Of a stretch of DNA of 64,000 nt, positions 1 through 7,661 are shown piece after piece. The position numbers were made by a program, and so were the translations under genes. The notes under the pieces were generated by a model. It was not told the DNA's origin and did no database searches. It saw nothing but the letters and a program-made list of their open reading frames with translations. The stretch lies in NCBI GenBank assembly GCA_024234975.1, contig JACKNH010000004.1:310001-374000 (forward strand), read 5' to 3'. This DNA is from Gammaproteobacteria bacterium (GTDB lineage Bacteria; Pseudomonadota; Gammaproteobacteria; Ga0077536). Position 1 is the stretch's first letter. The number at the start of each line of letters is the position of its first letter.

Positions 1-211
1 GGCGGTTGGTCGATCGGAAGTGGCGCACAGGATTGCGAAACAGTCGTGTCGGAGCCTTGTGCGAGGTTGTGCGCAGTGTTGGGTAAATTCTGCGGCCAGC
101 CATTCATCGCGCTGGCACTGGCCGGCGCCACGCACGCCGGCCCTTGTCTGCCCGCGATGAATGCGCAAGACTCCAGCGGGTGTCGCCAGGGCGGCGGATT
201 GGGGGATTATC

Positions 212-1774
212 ATGGCTGCATCATCGTCGCGCAGAGCGGACGTCGCGCCGCGCCAACTCACACGATTTCTGAAGGCCGTCGCCGCCGAGATTGGCGATGA
301 ATGGGTCTTCGATAGCGCGACCGACGTCGCCTCTTACCAGGATGTTTTCGCCCTGGGCGATCCTCGCCTGCACAGCCCGGCTGGCGCCGTCGCGCCGCTG
401 ACCGCCGCGCAGGTGCAGACCATCGTGCGCCTGGCGAATCGTTTCAAAGTGCCGTTGTGGACGATTTCGCGGGGCAAGAACTTCGGCTATGGCGGCGCGG
501 CGCCAGTCATGCGCGGCGTTGTGATACTCGATTTGACGCGGATGAAACGCATCATCGATGTCGATGAGAAACTCGCCTATTGCGTGATCGAACCCGGCGT
601 CGGTTTCTATGATCTGCATGCCTACCTGCGCGCCAATGGCATCCGCCTGTGGATGTCCTGCCTCGGCAATTCGCTGGGCAGCGTCATCGGTAACGCGCTG
701 GAGCACGGTACCGGCATCACGCCGTATGCCGACCATGCGATGAACCTGTGCGGGATGGAACTGGTGATGCCCGATGGCGACATCGTGCGCACCGGTATGG
801 GGGCGATGGACGACAACCCGACCTGGCACCTGTCGCGCCACGGTTATGGTCCGGGCTGGGAGCAGATGTTCACGCAATCGAACTTCGGCGTCGTCACCCG
901 CGCCGGTATGTGGCTGATGCCTGAGCCGGAGGGCACGCTGTCGATGACGATGAACGCCGACAAGCCCGAGGACATCCGCTGGATTGTCGATACGCTGGGT
1001 GAGTTGCGGACGAAACGCATCATCACCCAGGCCACCACTGTGCGCAACTACATGCGGTGGGCGGCGTTGGATTCGGTGCGCAGCGATTGGTACGACGGTC
1101 CCGGCGCGATGCCGGATGAGGTTATCGAACGCATCCGCCAGAAGTATGGCGTCGGCTGGTGGAACATCAATTTCCGCCTGTATGAGCTGCCCGAGGTCAA
1201 CGATGCGCACGCCCGCTTCATCGAGGAGAAGTTCAAGGCGGTCACCGACAACCGGTTCGAGATCTCGCGCTGGCGCCAGGGCGACCCGCCGGCGCTGTCG
1301 GGCGAATCGTTACCCGGTGTCGGTTCCATGCAGATGGTGAACTGGGCCGGTGGCCGCGGTGGCCACGTTGGCTTCTCGCCGGTGCTGCCACTCAATGGTG
1401 AACTCGCCTTTGCGCAATTTGATCGCACGCGCGTGCGGATGAAGGAGTTCGGCTTCGATTACTACGGCTCGATGTACCTGTGGGAACGCGCGATCACCGT
1501 AATCAGCCAGATCTTCTTTGACCGCGACGACGCGCAGATGCTGGAGCGTGTTCACGGACTGTTCCGCGCGTTGATCGCGGACGCCGCGCAGAATGGTTAT
1601 GGCGAATATCGCACCCATATCGATTTCATGGACGATGTCGCACGCAGCTTCGCGTTCAACAACCATGCCTTGCTGCGATGGAATGAGAAATTGAAGGATG
1701 CCCTGGATCCGAACGGCATCCTGTCGCCGGGCAAACAGGGGATATGGCCGGCGCGTTACCGGGAGGAGGCATGA
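212..1774 (+). CDS. FAD-dependent phenol oxidase/hydroxylase (4-cresol dehydrogenase / vanillyl-alcohol oxidase family)
   Basis: The 520-residue product resembles the flavoprotein subunit of p-cresol methylhydroxylase and vanillyl-alcohol oxidase, which oxidise para-alkyl phenols through a quinone methide. The N-terminal FAD-binding (PCMH-type) domain covers about residues 45-210 and includes VIEPGVGFYDLH and GNALEHG. The C-terminal half carries the family segment GEYRTH, whose Tyr-Arg pair binds the phenolate in VAO, and ends in DPNGILSPGKQGIWP. I chose ATG 212 because GGGGGA lies just upstream; an ATG at 161 is in frame but lacks a ribosome-binding site. The next gene overlaps its stop and encodes a cytochrome c, the expected electron acceptor of a dehydrogenase-type enzyme. 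The exact substrate (cresol, vanillyl alcohol, eugenol) cannot be read from sequence. Confidence 0.88.
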   Translation: MAASSSRRADVAPRQLTRFLKAVAAEIGDEWVFDSATDVASYQDVFALGDPRLHSPAGAVAPLTAAQVQTIVRLANRFKVPLWTISRGKNFGYGGAAPVMRGVVILDLTRMKRIIDVDEKLAYCVIEPGVGFYDLHAYLRANGIRLWMSCLGNSLGSVIGNALEHGTGITPYADHAMNLCGMELVMPDGDIVRTGMGAMDDNPTWHLSRHGYGPGWEQMFTQSNFGVVTRAGMWLMPEPEGTLSMTMNADKPEDIRWIVDTLGELRTKRIITQATTVRNYMRWAALDSVRSDWYDGPGAMPDEVIERIRQKYGVGWWNINFRLYELPEVNDAHARFIEEKFKAVTDNRFEISRWRQGDPPALSGESLPGVGSMQMVNWAGGRGGHVGFSPVLPLNGELAFAQFDRTRVRMKEFGFDYYGSMYLWERAITVISQIFFDRDDAQMLERVHGLFRALIADAAQNGYGEYRTHIDFMDDVARSFAFNNHALLRWNEKLKDALDPNGILSPGKQGIWPARYREEA

Positions 1775-2121
1775 TGCGGAGGATAATGGGAGGTCGAGTA
1801 CTGTTGGCGATGTTGCCACTGCTGTTCTGGGGTGTGGTGAATGCCGCGGATAACCGTGTCACGGTTGAACCGGGGCAGGCCTATTTCATGTATCACTGTG
1901 AGACCTGCCATCTGCCCAATGGCACCGGCACGAAATTGTTGGCGCGGCGGGTCGGTGCTGACAAGTCACTGTTGGTCAGGCGTACCGATCTGGTCGGGGA
2001 TTATGTGCGTGCCGTGGTGCGCAATGGCGTCGGCGGCATGCCGTGGTTCACACGAGTTGAAGTCACGGATGCGGAGCTTGAGGAAATCGTGAACTACCTG
2101 ACGCGTAACAATCCGCGCTGA
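1771..2121 (+). CDS. Small c-type cytochrome, electron acceptor of the upstream flavoprotein
   Basis: The 116-residue protein has a signal peptide (hydrophobic residues about 9-25), one haem-binding CETCH at residues 43-47 and a likely axial Met in GGMPWF. This matches the small cytochrome subunit (PchC type) of flavocytochrome phenol hydroxylases, acting in the periplasm. ATG 1771 overlaps the flavoprotein stop and is preceded by a strong GGAGGAGG, so the pair is translationally coupled. A further in-frame ATG sits at 1774. Partner assignment comes from gene order and family knowledge. Confidence 0.85.
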   Translation: MMRRIMGGRVLLAMLPLLFWGVVNAADNRVTVEPGQAYFMYHCETCHLPNGTGTKLLARRVGADKSLLVRRTDLVGDYVRAVVRNGVGGMPWFTRVEVTDAELEEIVNYLTRNNPR

Positions 2122-2182
2122 AGCGCCAAGGGATTGCAGCTGCCGCGGGCCATCCAGGCGGCCCGCGGTATGCACTCTTGTA

Positions 2183-3265
2183 TTACTTCTTCTTTTTCAG
2201 CTTGAACAGCTTTTCGGCATTGGTCTGGAAGAATTTCTTCTTGGTCGCGGCAGACATCTTCATCGCGTCCAACGCCACGACTTCTTCCGGATCACACTGG
2301 TAGGGATAGTCCATCGCATACACCACGCGATCGACGCCGACGGTCGCCTGGGTAAACTTGATCGCCGGTTCCCAGGCCACGCCCGAGTTGGTCATGTAGT
2401 AATTCTCGCGCAGATATTCCGACGGCTTGCGCTGCAATGGCAGCATCACGTCGTAGCGCTTGGAACGCACCGTGGCCGCGTGCATGTAGTCGATGCGGTA
2501 TTGCCAGAACGGCAATGCCTCGCCCATGTGGCCGATGATGATCTGCAGCTTGGGGAAGCGGTCCAGTACACCACGGGTGATGAGGCGCAATGCATGCAGG
2601 CTGGTTTCCACGCCGAAGCCGTAAATGGCGCCGTCCAGCCCGGCATCCAGCATCGGTTTTATCATGGCCTTGGGCGGCGTGTTGGGATGAATGTAGATAG
2701 GCACGTCCAACGCTTCGGCGGCTTCGAGAATCGGCCAGAATTGCGGTTCATCCAGATAATGGCCGTTGGTATGCGAATTGATGATCACTGAATTGAAGCC
2801 GAGCTTGCTCACCCCGCGCTCGATTTCCTTCGCCGCCGCCTTGCCATCCTGCGGCGCGCACGCCGCCATGCCGGCGAAACGATCCGGATACTTGCGACAG
2901 GCCTCGGCCAGTTGATCATTGGCAAGCTCCGCCAGCGCCACGGCCTGGTCGCGCTTGAGAATCTGCGTGCCGGGTGAGGTCAGTGCGATGATCTGCTTGT
3001 CGATGCCGCGCTCGTCCATGTCCGCGAGGCGTTTCTCGCCCAGGTCCTGCAACGAGTCGAATATGAACTTCGCGCGCGGACTCTTGCTGAAGGCGTAAAA
3101 GCCCCAGAGGCTGAGGAATCCGGGGTCCTTGATCTCGCCGTTGCGGATCATCCTGCGGTACATGCGGATCATTTCCGGCGGCGCGAACGCTTCTTCCGTG
3201 GCGATGCGCAGATAGCCATGCTGGCCACCGGTGCGCAGCGCCTTGACGTCGTTTTCTATGCTCAT
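2183..3265 (-). CDS. Amidohydrolase-family aromatic decarboxylase (LigW / gamma-resorcylate decarboxylase type)
   Basis: The 360-residue protein belongs to the amidohydrolase-2 superfamily. It has TEEAF near residue 23, the metal ligand region of 5-carboxyvanillate decarboxylase LigW, then IYIHP, IIGHMGE and MDYPYQ, which supply the His, His and Asp of the metal site. LigW-like enzymes remove the carboxylate from 5-carboxyvanillate or related hydroxybenzoates non-oxidatively using Mn2+. The C-terminus is Lys-rich (KLKKKK). ATG 3265 has AGAGG upstream. It converges on the phenol oxidase/cytochrome pair, consistent with a small aromatic-compound locus. The substrate is inferred. Confidence 0.8.
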   Translation of the reverse strand: MSIENDVKALRTGGQHGYLRIATEEAFAPPEMIRMYRRMIRNGEIKDPGFLSLWGFYAFSKSPRAKFIFDSLQDLGEKRLADMDERGIDKQIIALTSPGTQILKRDQAVALAELANDQLAEACRKYPDRFAGMAACAPQDGKAAAKEIERGVSKLGFNSVIINSHTNGHYLDEPQFWPILEAAEALDVPIYIHPNTPPKAMIKPMLDAGLDGAIYGFGVETSLHALRLITRGVLDRFPKLQIIIGHMGEALPFWQYRIDYMHAATVRSKRYDVMLPLQRKPSEYLRENYYMTNSGVAWEPAIKFTQATVGVDRVVYAMDYPYQCDPEEVVALDAMKMSAATKKKFFQTNAEKLFKLKKKK

Positions 3266-3809
3266 GGATTCGGCCTCTTAAACTCAGGAGATAAAAGCGA
3301 TGTGCGGCAGCAAGCGCTGCCTGGGTGATTGCGGCGGTCATTCTACAAGCCGCGCATGGATTCATGAAATGCGTACCCGCCGCAATGTCGATACGACGTG
3401 ACGTATGTGGTGTCAGATCAATTGCCGTCGCTTTCCTGCGATGGTTACTTCGGAAGTGGGTTTTCCTTCGCTACCCAGGCCGACGTGAAAAAATCCATGT
3501 TCAGCATTGACAGCAGCCGGAGGCGGGCGCAGACTTCGCCCCCTTTTCACAGCCGCGCCACACCGGCGCCGCGGACGACGAACAGTTTCAGAACAATGAA
3601 CATCTGGTCACTCAACCCGAATAAATCATTCGCCATGACGCGCGAATCGATGTCGCACGTATGTACCGTGCGTATCGACGCGTATCTACGCGATTCTTCG
3701 AGGTGGCAGAGCAGATAGTATTTGAACTTCAAGTTCATCAGCGAAACCCCGAAGAGCGCCCCGCCTTCGGGGTTTTTGCTTTTCAGGGCCGCAAACAGGA
3801 GTTGGCATC
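3266..3809. other. 544-base non-coding interval between decarboxylase and MFS genes
   Basis: No credible gene is visible; the open frames here lack ribosome-binding sites and family resemblance. It should contain the promoter of the decarboxylase (reverse strand, near 3280-3400) and of the MFS gene. It also holds a 13-base dyad GAACTTcAAGTTC at 3724-3736 and a hairpin with a T-tract at 3747-3777, both described separately. Confidence 0.6.
3747..3777 (+). terminator. Rho-independent terminator or leader attenuator ahead of the MFS gene
   Basis: CCCCGAAG (3747-3754) pairs perfectly with CTTCGGGG (3765-3772) and is followed by TTTTT. On the + strand there is no recognisable gene upstream for it to terminate. 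It lies 33 bases before the MFS start, so it either ends an unseen short transcript or works as a leader attenuator. Confidence 0.6.
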
Positions 3810-5051
3810 ATGGCGGCACAAAATATTCAACGGCGTTTGGCGGCCAATCGTCCGCGGATTCTGGCGCTGGCTTTCTGCCAGACGTTCCTGATTCTGCTGC
3901 CGATTATCGTCCCGTTCTTTCAGAGCCGTGGCCTGACCATGCAGCAGGTATTCCTGCTGCAGGCGTTGTACGGTCTGGTGGTGCTGGTGATGGAAGTGCC
4001 GTCGGGATATCTGGCGGATGTCTGGGGCCGGCGTCCAACGCTGTTGTTCGGTGCGGTGTGCAATGCCCTGGGACACGCGGCATTGCTCGCCGATGACGGG
4101 CCCTGGGGATTGATCGTATTCGAGGTACTGCTCGGCATCGGTGGCAGCATGATTTCAGGCGCCGATCTCGCACTGTTATATGACAGTGAGAAAGCGCTGG
4201 CGGCGACGGTCAGCCGGCATGAACAGGCAGTGCAACAGTTGTTCCTTGCGCGAAATCTGGCCGAAGCGGTGGCGTCGGTGATATGCGTGGTGGTGCTGGC
4301 GGTCTACCCGATACAGGTGTTGATCGTGTTGCAGGTCGTCGTGGGTGCATTGCCAGTGGTATTCGCCATCGGACTGCATGAACCTCCCGTACGCCGACTG
4401 TCGCTGGATCACGGTGAGAATTTCACCCGCATCTTCGCGCACCTGTGGCGCAGTGGTGATGTGTTGCGGCAGATTCTGCTGGCGCTGGCCATCTGGCCAC
4501 TGTCAACGTTTTACGCCGTCTGGTTGTTGCAGGAGCATTGGCAGAATCAGGGCATAGACCTGATGTGGTTTGGTTTGCTGTGGGCGGGCTTGATGGGGCT
4601 GACGGTGCTGGCTGGACGGGTGGCGTTGGCAACGGAACGCAGATTGGGCACGACCGGCTTGCTTTGGTTGATAGGTCTGGCGCCGGTGGGTGGCTTTCTT
4701 GGGCTCGCGACCGGTGAACTGATGACAGGACTGGTTGCGGCGTGCTTGTTCTTCGTGGCGCGCGGTCTGGGTCTGGTGGTGTTGCGTGACGCGTTCAATC
4801 GTCGCGTACCGGCCGAATTCCGCGCCACCGCGCACTCGTTGACCAACTTCGGTTTCCGCCTCGGCTTTGCTGCCACGGCGCCGGTGATTGGCTGGGTTGT
4901 CGACAGCCAGGATGTGACGATGGCTTATCGCGCATTGGCAGCGGCAGCGCTGCTGATATTCATCTGGGTGATCGTGCCGTTGGTGCGCACTGCACGGCGC
5001 AGTCAGCAGGCGGCTGGAACACAGGTGGCGGAGGTGGTTGCGGAACCGTAG
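3810..5051 (+). CDS. Major facilitator superfamily transporter
   Basis: The 413-residue integral membrane protein has about 12 hydrophobic segments and the MFS loop 2-3 motif GYLADVWGRRPT near residue 70. A hydrophilic central loop (EPPVRRLSLDHGENF) separates the two six-helix bundles. Proton-driven transport of a small solute or drug is expected, but nothing shows the substrate. ATG 3810 is preceded by CAGGAG at 3796-3801. It stands alone between a hairpin and the ilv operon, with which it converges. Confidence 0.82.
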   Translation: MAAQNIQRRLAANRPRILALAFCQTFLILLPIIVPFFQSRGLTMQQVFLLQALYGLVVLVMEVPSGYLADVWGRRPTLLFGAVCNALGHAALLADDGPWGLIVFEVLLGIGGSMISGADLALLYDSEKALAATVSRHEQAVQQLFLARNLAEAVASVICVVVLAVYPIQVLIVLQVVVGALPVVFAIGLHEPPVRRLSLDHGENFTRIFAHLWRSGDVLRQILLALAIWPLSTFYAVWLLQEHWQNQGIDLMWFGLLWAGLMGLTVLAGRVALATERRLGTTGLLWLIGLAPVGGFLGLATGELMTGLVAACLFFVARGLGLVVLRDAFNRRVPAEFRATAHSLTNFGFRLGFAATAPVIGWVVDSQDVTMAYRALAAAALLIFIWVIVPLVRTARRSQQAAGTQVAEVVAEP

Positions 5052-5069
5052 AGCGGAGATAAAGAAATT

Positions 5070-5095
5070 GGCTGGCCAGAATGATCTGGCCAGCC
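5070..5095. terminator. Terminator-like hairpin after the MFS gene
   Basis: GGCTGGCCAG (5070-5079) and CTGGCCAGCC (5086-5095) form a perfect 10-base stem with a 6-base loop, 19 bases after the MFS stop. No T-tract follows on the + strand; a modest T-rich run follows on the - strand. It may serve either side of the convergent pair. Confidence 0.45.
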
Positions 5096-5349
5096 GCTGT
5101 CACCAGCGTTGGTGAATACGTGGCCGCGAATTGTTTTTGTTGCGGGTGGTATAACCGCCATCGGCAGTCACCAGCGTACCCGTCGGTACGGTCCACATAG
5201 ATGTGCAGAGCAAGAACCAGGCCGGTTATCGAGTTTGCCAATAAAATCGCTTATATGCGCCTGATATCGTTGGATAAGTAATTTTTTCAGCGGTATTTCG
5301 ACGACCCGCTGCGCTGTGCTGTCGGGTCCGCATGTAAAAGTGGCTGACA

Positions 5350-5380
5350 CTGCGGGCCGGAAAATTCATCCGGCCCGCAG
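5350..5380 (-). terminator. Terminator-like hairpin after ilvN
   Basis: CTGCGGGCCGG and CCGGCCCGCAG form a perfect 11-base stem with a 9-base loop, 10 bases beyond the ilvN stop on the reverse strand. The following sequence has only a short T-run (ACTTTTAC) about 13 bases later, so intrinsic termination is plausible but not classical. Confidence 0.5.
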
Positions 5381-5390
5381 CCACTGTCGG

Positions 5391-5708
5391 TCAGCTCTGG
5401 TCATGCAGAAAGAAACCTTTCAGGCCATCAAATACGGCATGGGTACCGCGGTGATGATGCAGGCTGAACACGTCTTCCAGCTTTTCCAGCTGTCGTTCCA
5501 TCTGCTGCAGACGATCATCATCGTTGACCAGCAACCAGATTCGACTGTTCGTCGTACCGGAAACCGGCATGCAGACGATGCCATCGACATTGAATGCGCG
5601 CCGGGTGAACAGGCCGCAGACGTGCGACATCACGCCCGGATGATTGCGGACGTTGAGTTCCAGCACGACTTTCCCGGCGTGGGGCACTTCATCGGTTTTC
5701 ATCAACAT
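5391..5708 (-). CDS. ilvN: Acetolactate synthase small (regulatory) subunit
   Basis: The 105-residue ACT-domain protein closely resembles enterobacterial IlvN: VRNHPGVMSHVCGLF near residue 20, RRAFNVDGIVC near 36, and IWLLVNDDDRLQQM near 57. It binds valine and confers feedback inhibition on the catalytic subunit in the first common step of branched-chain amino acid synthesis. It starts 4 bases after the ilvB stop, so the two genes are one operon. The short single-ACT form matches IlvN of E. coli AHAS I rather than the longer IlvH type. Confidence 0.93.
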   Translation of the reverse strand: MLMKTDEVPHAGKVVLELNVRNHPGVMSHVCGLFTRRAFNVDGIVCMPVSGTTNSRIWLLVNDDDRLQQMERQLEKLEDVFSLHHHRGTHAVFDGLKGFFLHDQS

Positions 5709-5712
5709 GGCT

Positions 5713-7380
5713 TCAACCTCCTATCATTTCGCGATTGGCGGCGCCGGGCGGCACCATGGGATAGACGAATGCCTCGTGGTCGATCAACGCATGCAGCAAG
5801 CCGGGGCCGGGCGTAGCAAGGAATGATTCAATCGTCGCGACAGGATCAGTGCTGGCAGCGAGATCACAGGTTGCCAACCCGTAGCCGCGCGCGATCTGCA
5901 GAAAGTCAGGGCTGCGCTGGTAGCGGGAGGCGATCGTCCGTTTACCGTAGAACAGGTTCTGTTGTTGATAGACCAGCCCAAGACTGCGGTTATCGAGCAG
6001 CACGATCTTGATGTTCAAATCGTAGTCCGCGAGCGTCGCCAGTTCCTGGATGTTCATCTGCAGACTGCCATCGCCGGTAAACAACAGGACCTGACGCTCC
6101 GGCGCCGCAAGCGCTGCGCCAATTGCCGCCGGCAATCCGAAACCCATCGTGCCCAGACCGCCCGAGGTCAGCCATTGGCGGGGTCGCCGCAGCGGATAGG
6201 CTTGCGCCACCCACATCTGGTGCTGACCGACGTCGGTGGCGACGATGGCGTCAACGTCCGCAGCTGCGGCAACCGCGCGGATCAGTCCGTAGTGCGAGCG
6301 TGCATTGTCGGCGCCGGGCAGGCGCAGTGGCAGAGCTAGCTTCAGCGCCGCGACATCGCTCAACCATTGCAGGCGCGGTTGCGCAGTCACCCTTGGCAGC
6401 AAGGCTTGCAGTGCCGACGCGACGTCAGCATGAATCGCCACGTGCGCGTTGCGGATCTTGTTCAGCTCCGCGCCATCGATATCGATATGAATGATGTTGG
6501 CGTTCGGGCAGAACTCGGCTGCCTTGCCGATTGCACGATCGTCGAAGCGGGCGCCCACTGCTATCAGCAGGTCCGCCGCTTCCAGTACATGATTGGTGTA
6601 GCGCGCGCCGTGCATGCCCAGCATCCCCAGGCACAAGGGATGATCGGCCGGCATTGCACCTAATGCCATCAGCGTCATGGTGGTCGGCAGGCTGGCTTTT
6701 TCCGCCAGTTCGACTGCGGCTGCGGCGGCGCCTGCACTGATGACCCCGCCACCCAGATACAACACCGGACGTTGCGCGGCGTTGAGCATGGCCGCGGCCG
6801 CGGCGATGGCTGTGTCGTCAGCGACGCGCGGTGTATCGGGCAGCCCTTGCGACGGGAACTCATCCAACCGCAAGCGTGCGGTCTGCACGTCCTTTGGAAT
6901 ATCAACGAGAACGGGCCCCGGCCGGCCCGAAGTCGCAATGCGGAATGCGGCCGGAATGACTTCCAGCAGTTCCTGGGCGCTGCGCACCAGGAAGTTGTGC
7001 TTGGTGATGGGCAGCGTGATACCAAAGGTATCCACCTCCTGAAAGGCATCGGTGCCCATCATCGAACCCGGCACCTGGCCGGTGATGGCGATCAAAGGTA
7101 TGGAGTCCAGGCGCGCATCGGCAATAGCCGTGACCAGGTTGGTGGCGCCGGGGCCCGACGAGGCAATGGTCACCGCCGGCGCACCACTGACGCGGGCCAT
7201 GCCCTGCGCCATGAAGCCCGCGCCCTGCTCGTGCCGCGCCAGCACATGATGGATGGAGGTACTGCGTGACAGTGCGTCATACAGCGGCAGGGCCGCGCCG
7301 CCCGGAATACCGGTGACGATGCGAATTCCCTGTCGTTCCAGCAGGCGGATGACCAGGTCCGCGCCTGTGATTTCCAACAT
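5713..7380 (-). CDS. ilvB: Acetolactate synthase large (catalytic) subunit
   Basis: The 555-residue thiamine diphosphate enzyme condenses pyruvate with pyruvate or 2-oxobutyrate. The TPP N-domain contains GIPGGAALPLYDAL near residue 20 and the catalytic Glu in LARHEQGAGFMA near 46. The central domain binds FAD, and the C-terminal TPP/Mg site is GDGSLQMNIQEL. ATG 7380 follows GGAG by a short spacer; the frame stays open upstream to 7437, but those codons run into the leader hairpin and are not expected to be translated. The operon is preceded by a Val-rich leader peptide and a terminator, so attenuation by valine (and leucine) supply is expected. Confidence 0.93.
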   Translation of the reverse strand: MLEITGADLVIRLLERQGIRIVTGIPGGAALPLYDALSRSTSIHHVLARHEQGAGFMAQGMARVSGAPAVTIASSGPGATNLVTAIADARLDSIPLIAITGQVPGSMMGTDAFQEVDTFGITLPITKHNFLVRSAQELLEVIPAAFRIATSGRPGPVLVDIPKDVQTARLRLDEFPSQGLPDTPRVADDTAIAAAAAMLNAAQRPVLYLGGGVISAGAAAAAVELAEKASLPTTMTLMALGAMPADHPLCLGMLGMHGARYTNHVLEAADLLIAVGARFDDRAIGKAAEFCPNANIIHIDIDGAELNKIRNAHVAIHADVASALQALLPRVTAQPRLQWLSDVAALKLALPLRLPGADNARSHYGLIRAVAAAADVDAIVATDVGQHQMWVAQAYPLRRPRQWLTSGGLGTMGFGLPAAIGAALAAPERQVLLFTGDGSLQMNIQELATLADYDLNIKIVLLDNRSLGLVYQQQNLFYGKRTIASRYQRSPDFLQIARGYGLATCDLAASTDPVATIESFLATPGPGLLHALIDHEAFVYPMVPPGAANREMIGG

Positions 7381-7439
7381 CGAACTGCTCCTTCTCGCGT
7401 TGCTCCGCGGTTGGCAATCCGGCGTGGAAAAAAACAAAA

Positions 7440-7465
7440 CCCCCGCCGGTTTGCGCCGGCGGGGG
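7440..7465 (-). terminator. Attenuator hairpin of the ilvBN leader
   Basis: Ten perfect base pairs (CCCCCGCCGG with CCGGCGGGGG) surround a 6-base loop, followed on the reverse strand by TTTTGTTTTTTT. It lies between the leader peptide stop and ilvB, as transcription attenuators of amino acid operons do. The other strand also has a T-run, so the hairpin could in addition stop + strand transcripts. Confidence 0.8.
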
Positions 7466-7495
7466 TTTTTTTGATTCTGCCTTGTGGCCTGACCC

Positions 7496-7576
7496 TTACG
7501 CCGTGCGCGCGTTTCTCCATACGCCTGCTACGCGTACGGTGACGACTGCTACCACGGTAAAGAGATTCAGGTTCAT
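7496..7576 (-). CDS. ilvBN leader peptide (26 residues, Val-rich)
   Basis: ATG 7576 opens a 26-codon frame ending in TAA at 7496. It begins MNLNLFTVVAVVTV and has seven valines among residues 8-19 plus two leucines. Its stop lies about 30 bases before the attenuator hairpin at 7465-7440. This is the layout of ivbL-type leader peptides, where ribosome stalling at Val/Leu codons under starvation prevents terminator formation. The ribosome-binding site is weak (GGAA). The call rests on codon composition plus hairpin position; no homology was tested. Confidence 0.75.
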   Translation of the reverse strand: MNLNLFTVVAVVTVRVAGVWRNARTA

Positions 7577-7661
7577 GTGTATTCCAGACTTCGTGGGCGC
7601 CATCAGACCACGGGTCGGCGGACGGTGCAAGCGCCGATGCGCCGGCCAATGTGTCGAATCG

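Larger units (their letters stand above)
5052..5390. other. 339-base convergent intergenic region with two strong hairpins
   Basis: No gene is visible. It lies between the convergent MFS and ilvN genes and holds two perfect inverted repeats, at 5070-5095 and 5350-5380, listed separately as terminator-like structures. Confidence 0.6.

Noticed and set aside
120..142. Perfect 8-base inverted repeat GGCCGGCG / CGCCGGCC near the left edge
   Set aside because: Short, without T-tract, and the neighbouring upstream gene is outside the window, so no role can be assigned.
221..1210. 329-codon reverse frame across the phenol oxidase gene
   Set aside because: Antisense to a clear flavoprotein gene and rich in His/Arg/Gln as expected for a shadow frame.
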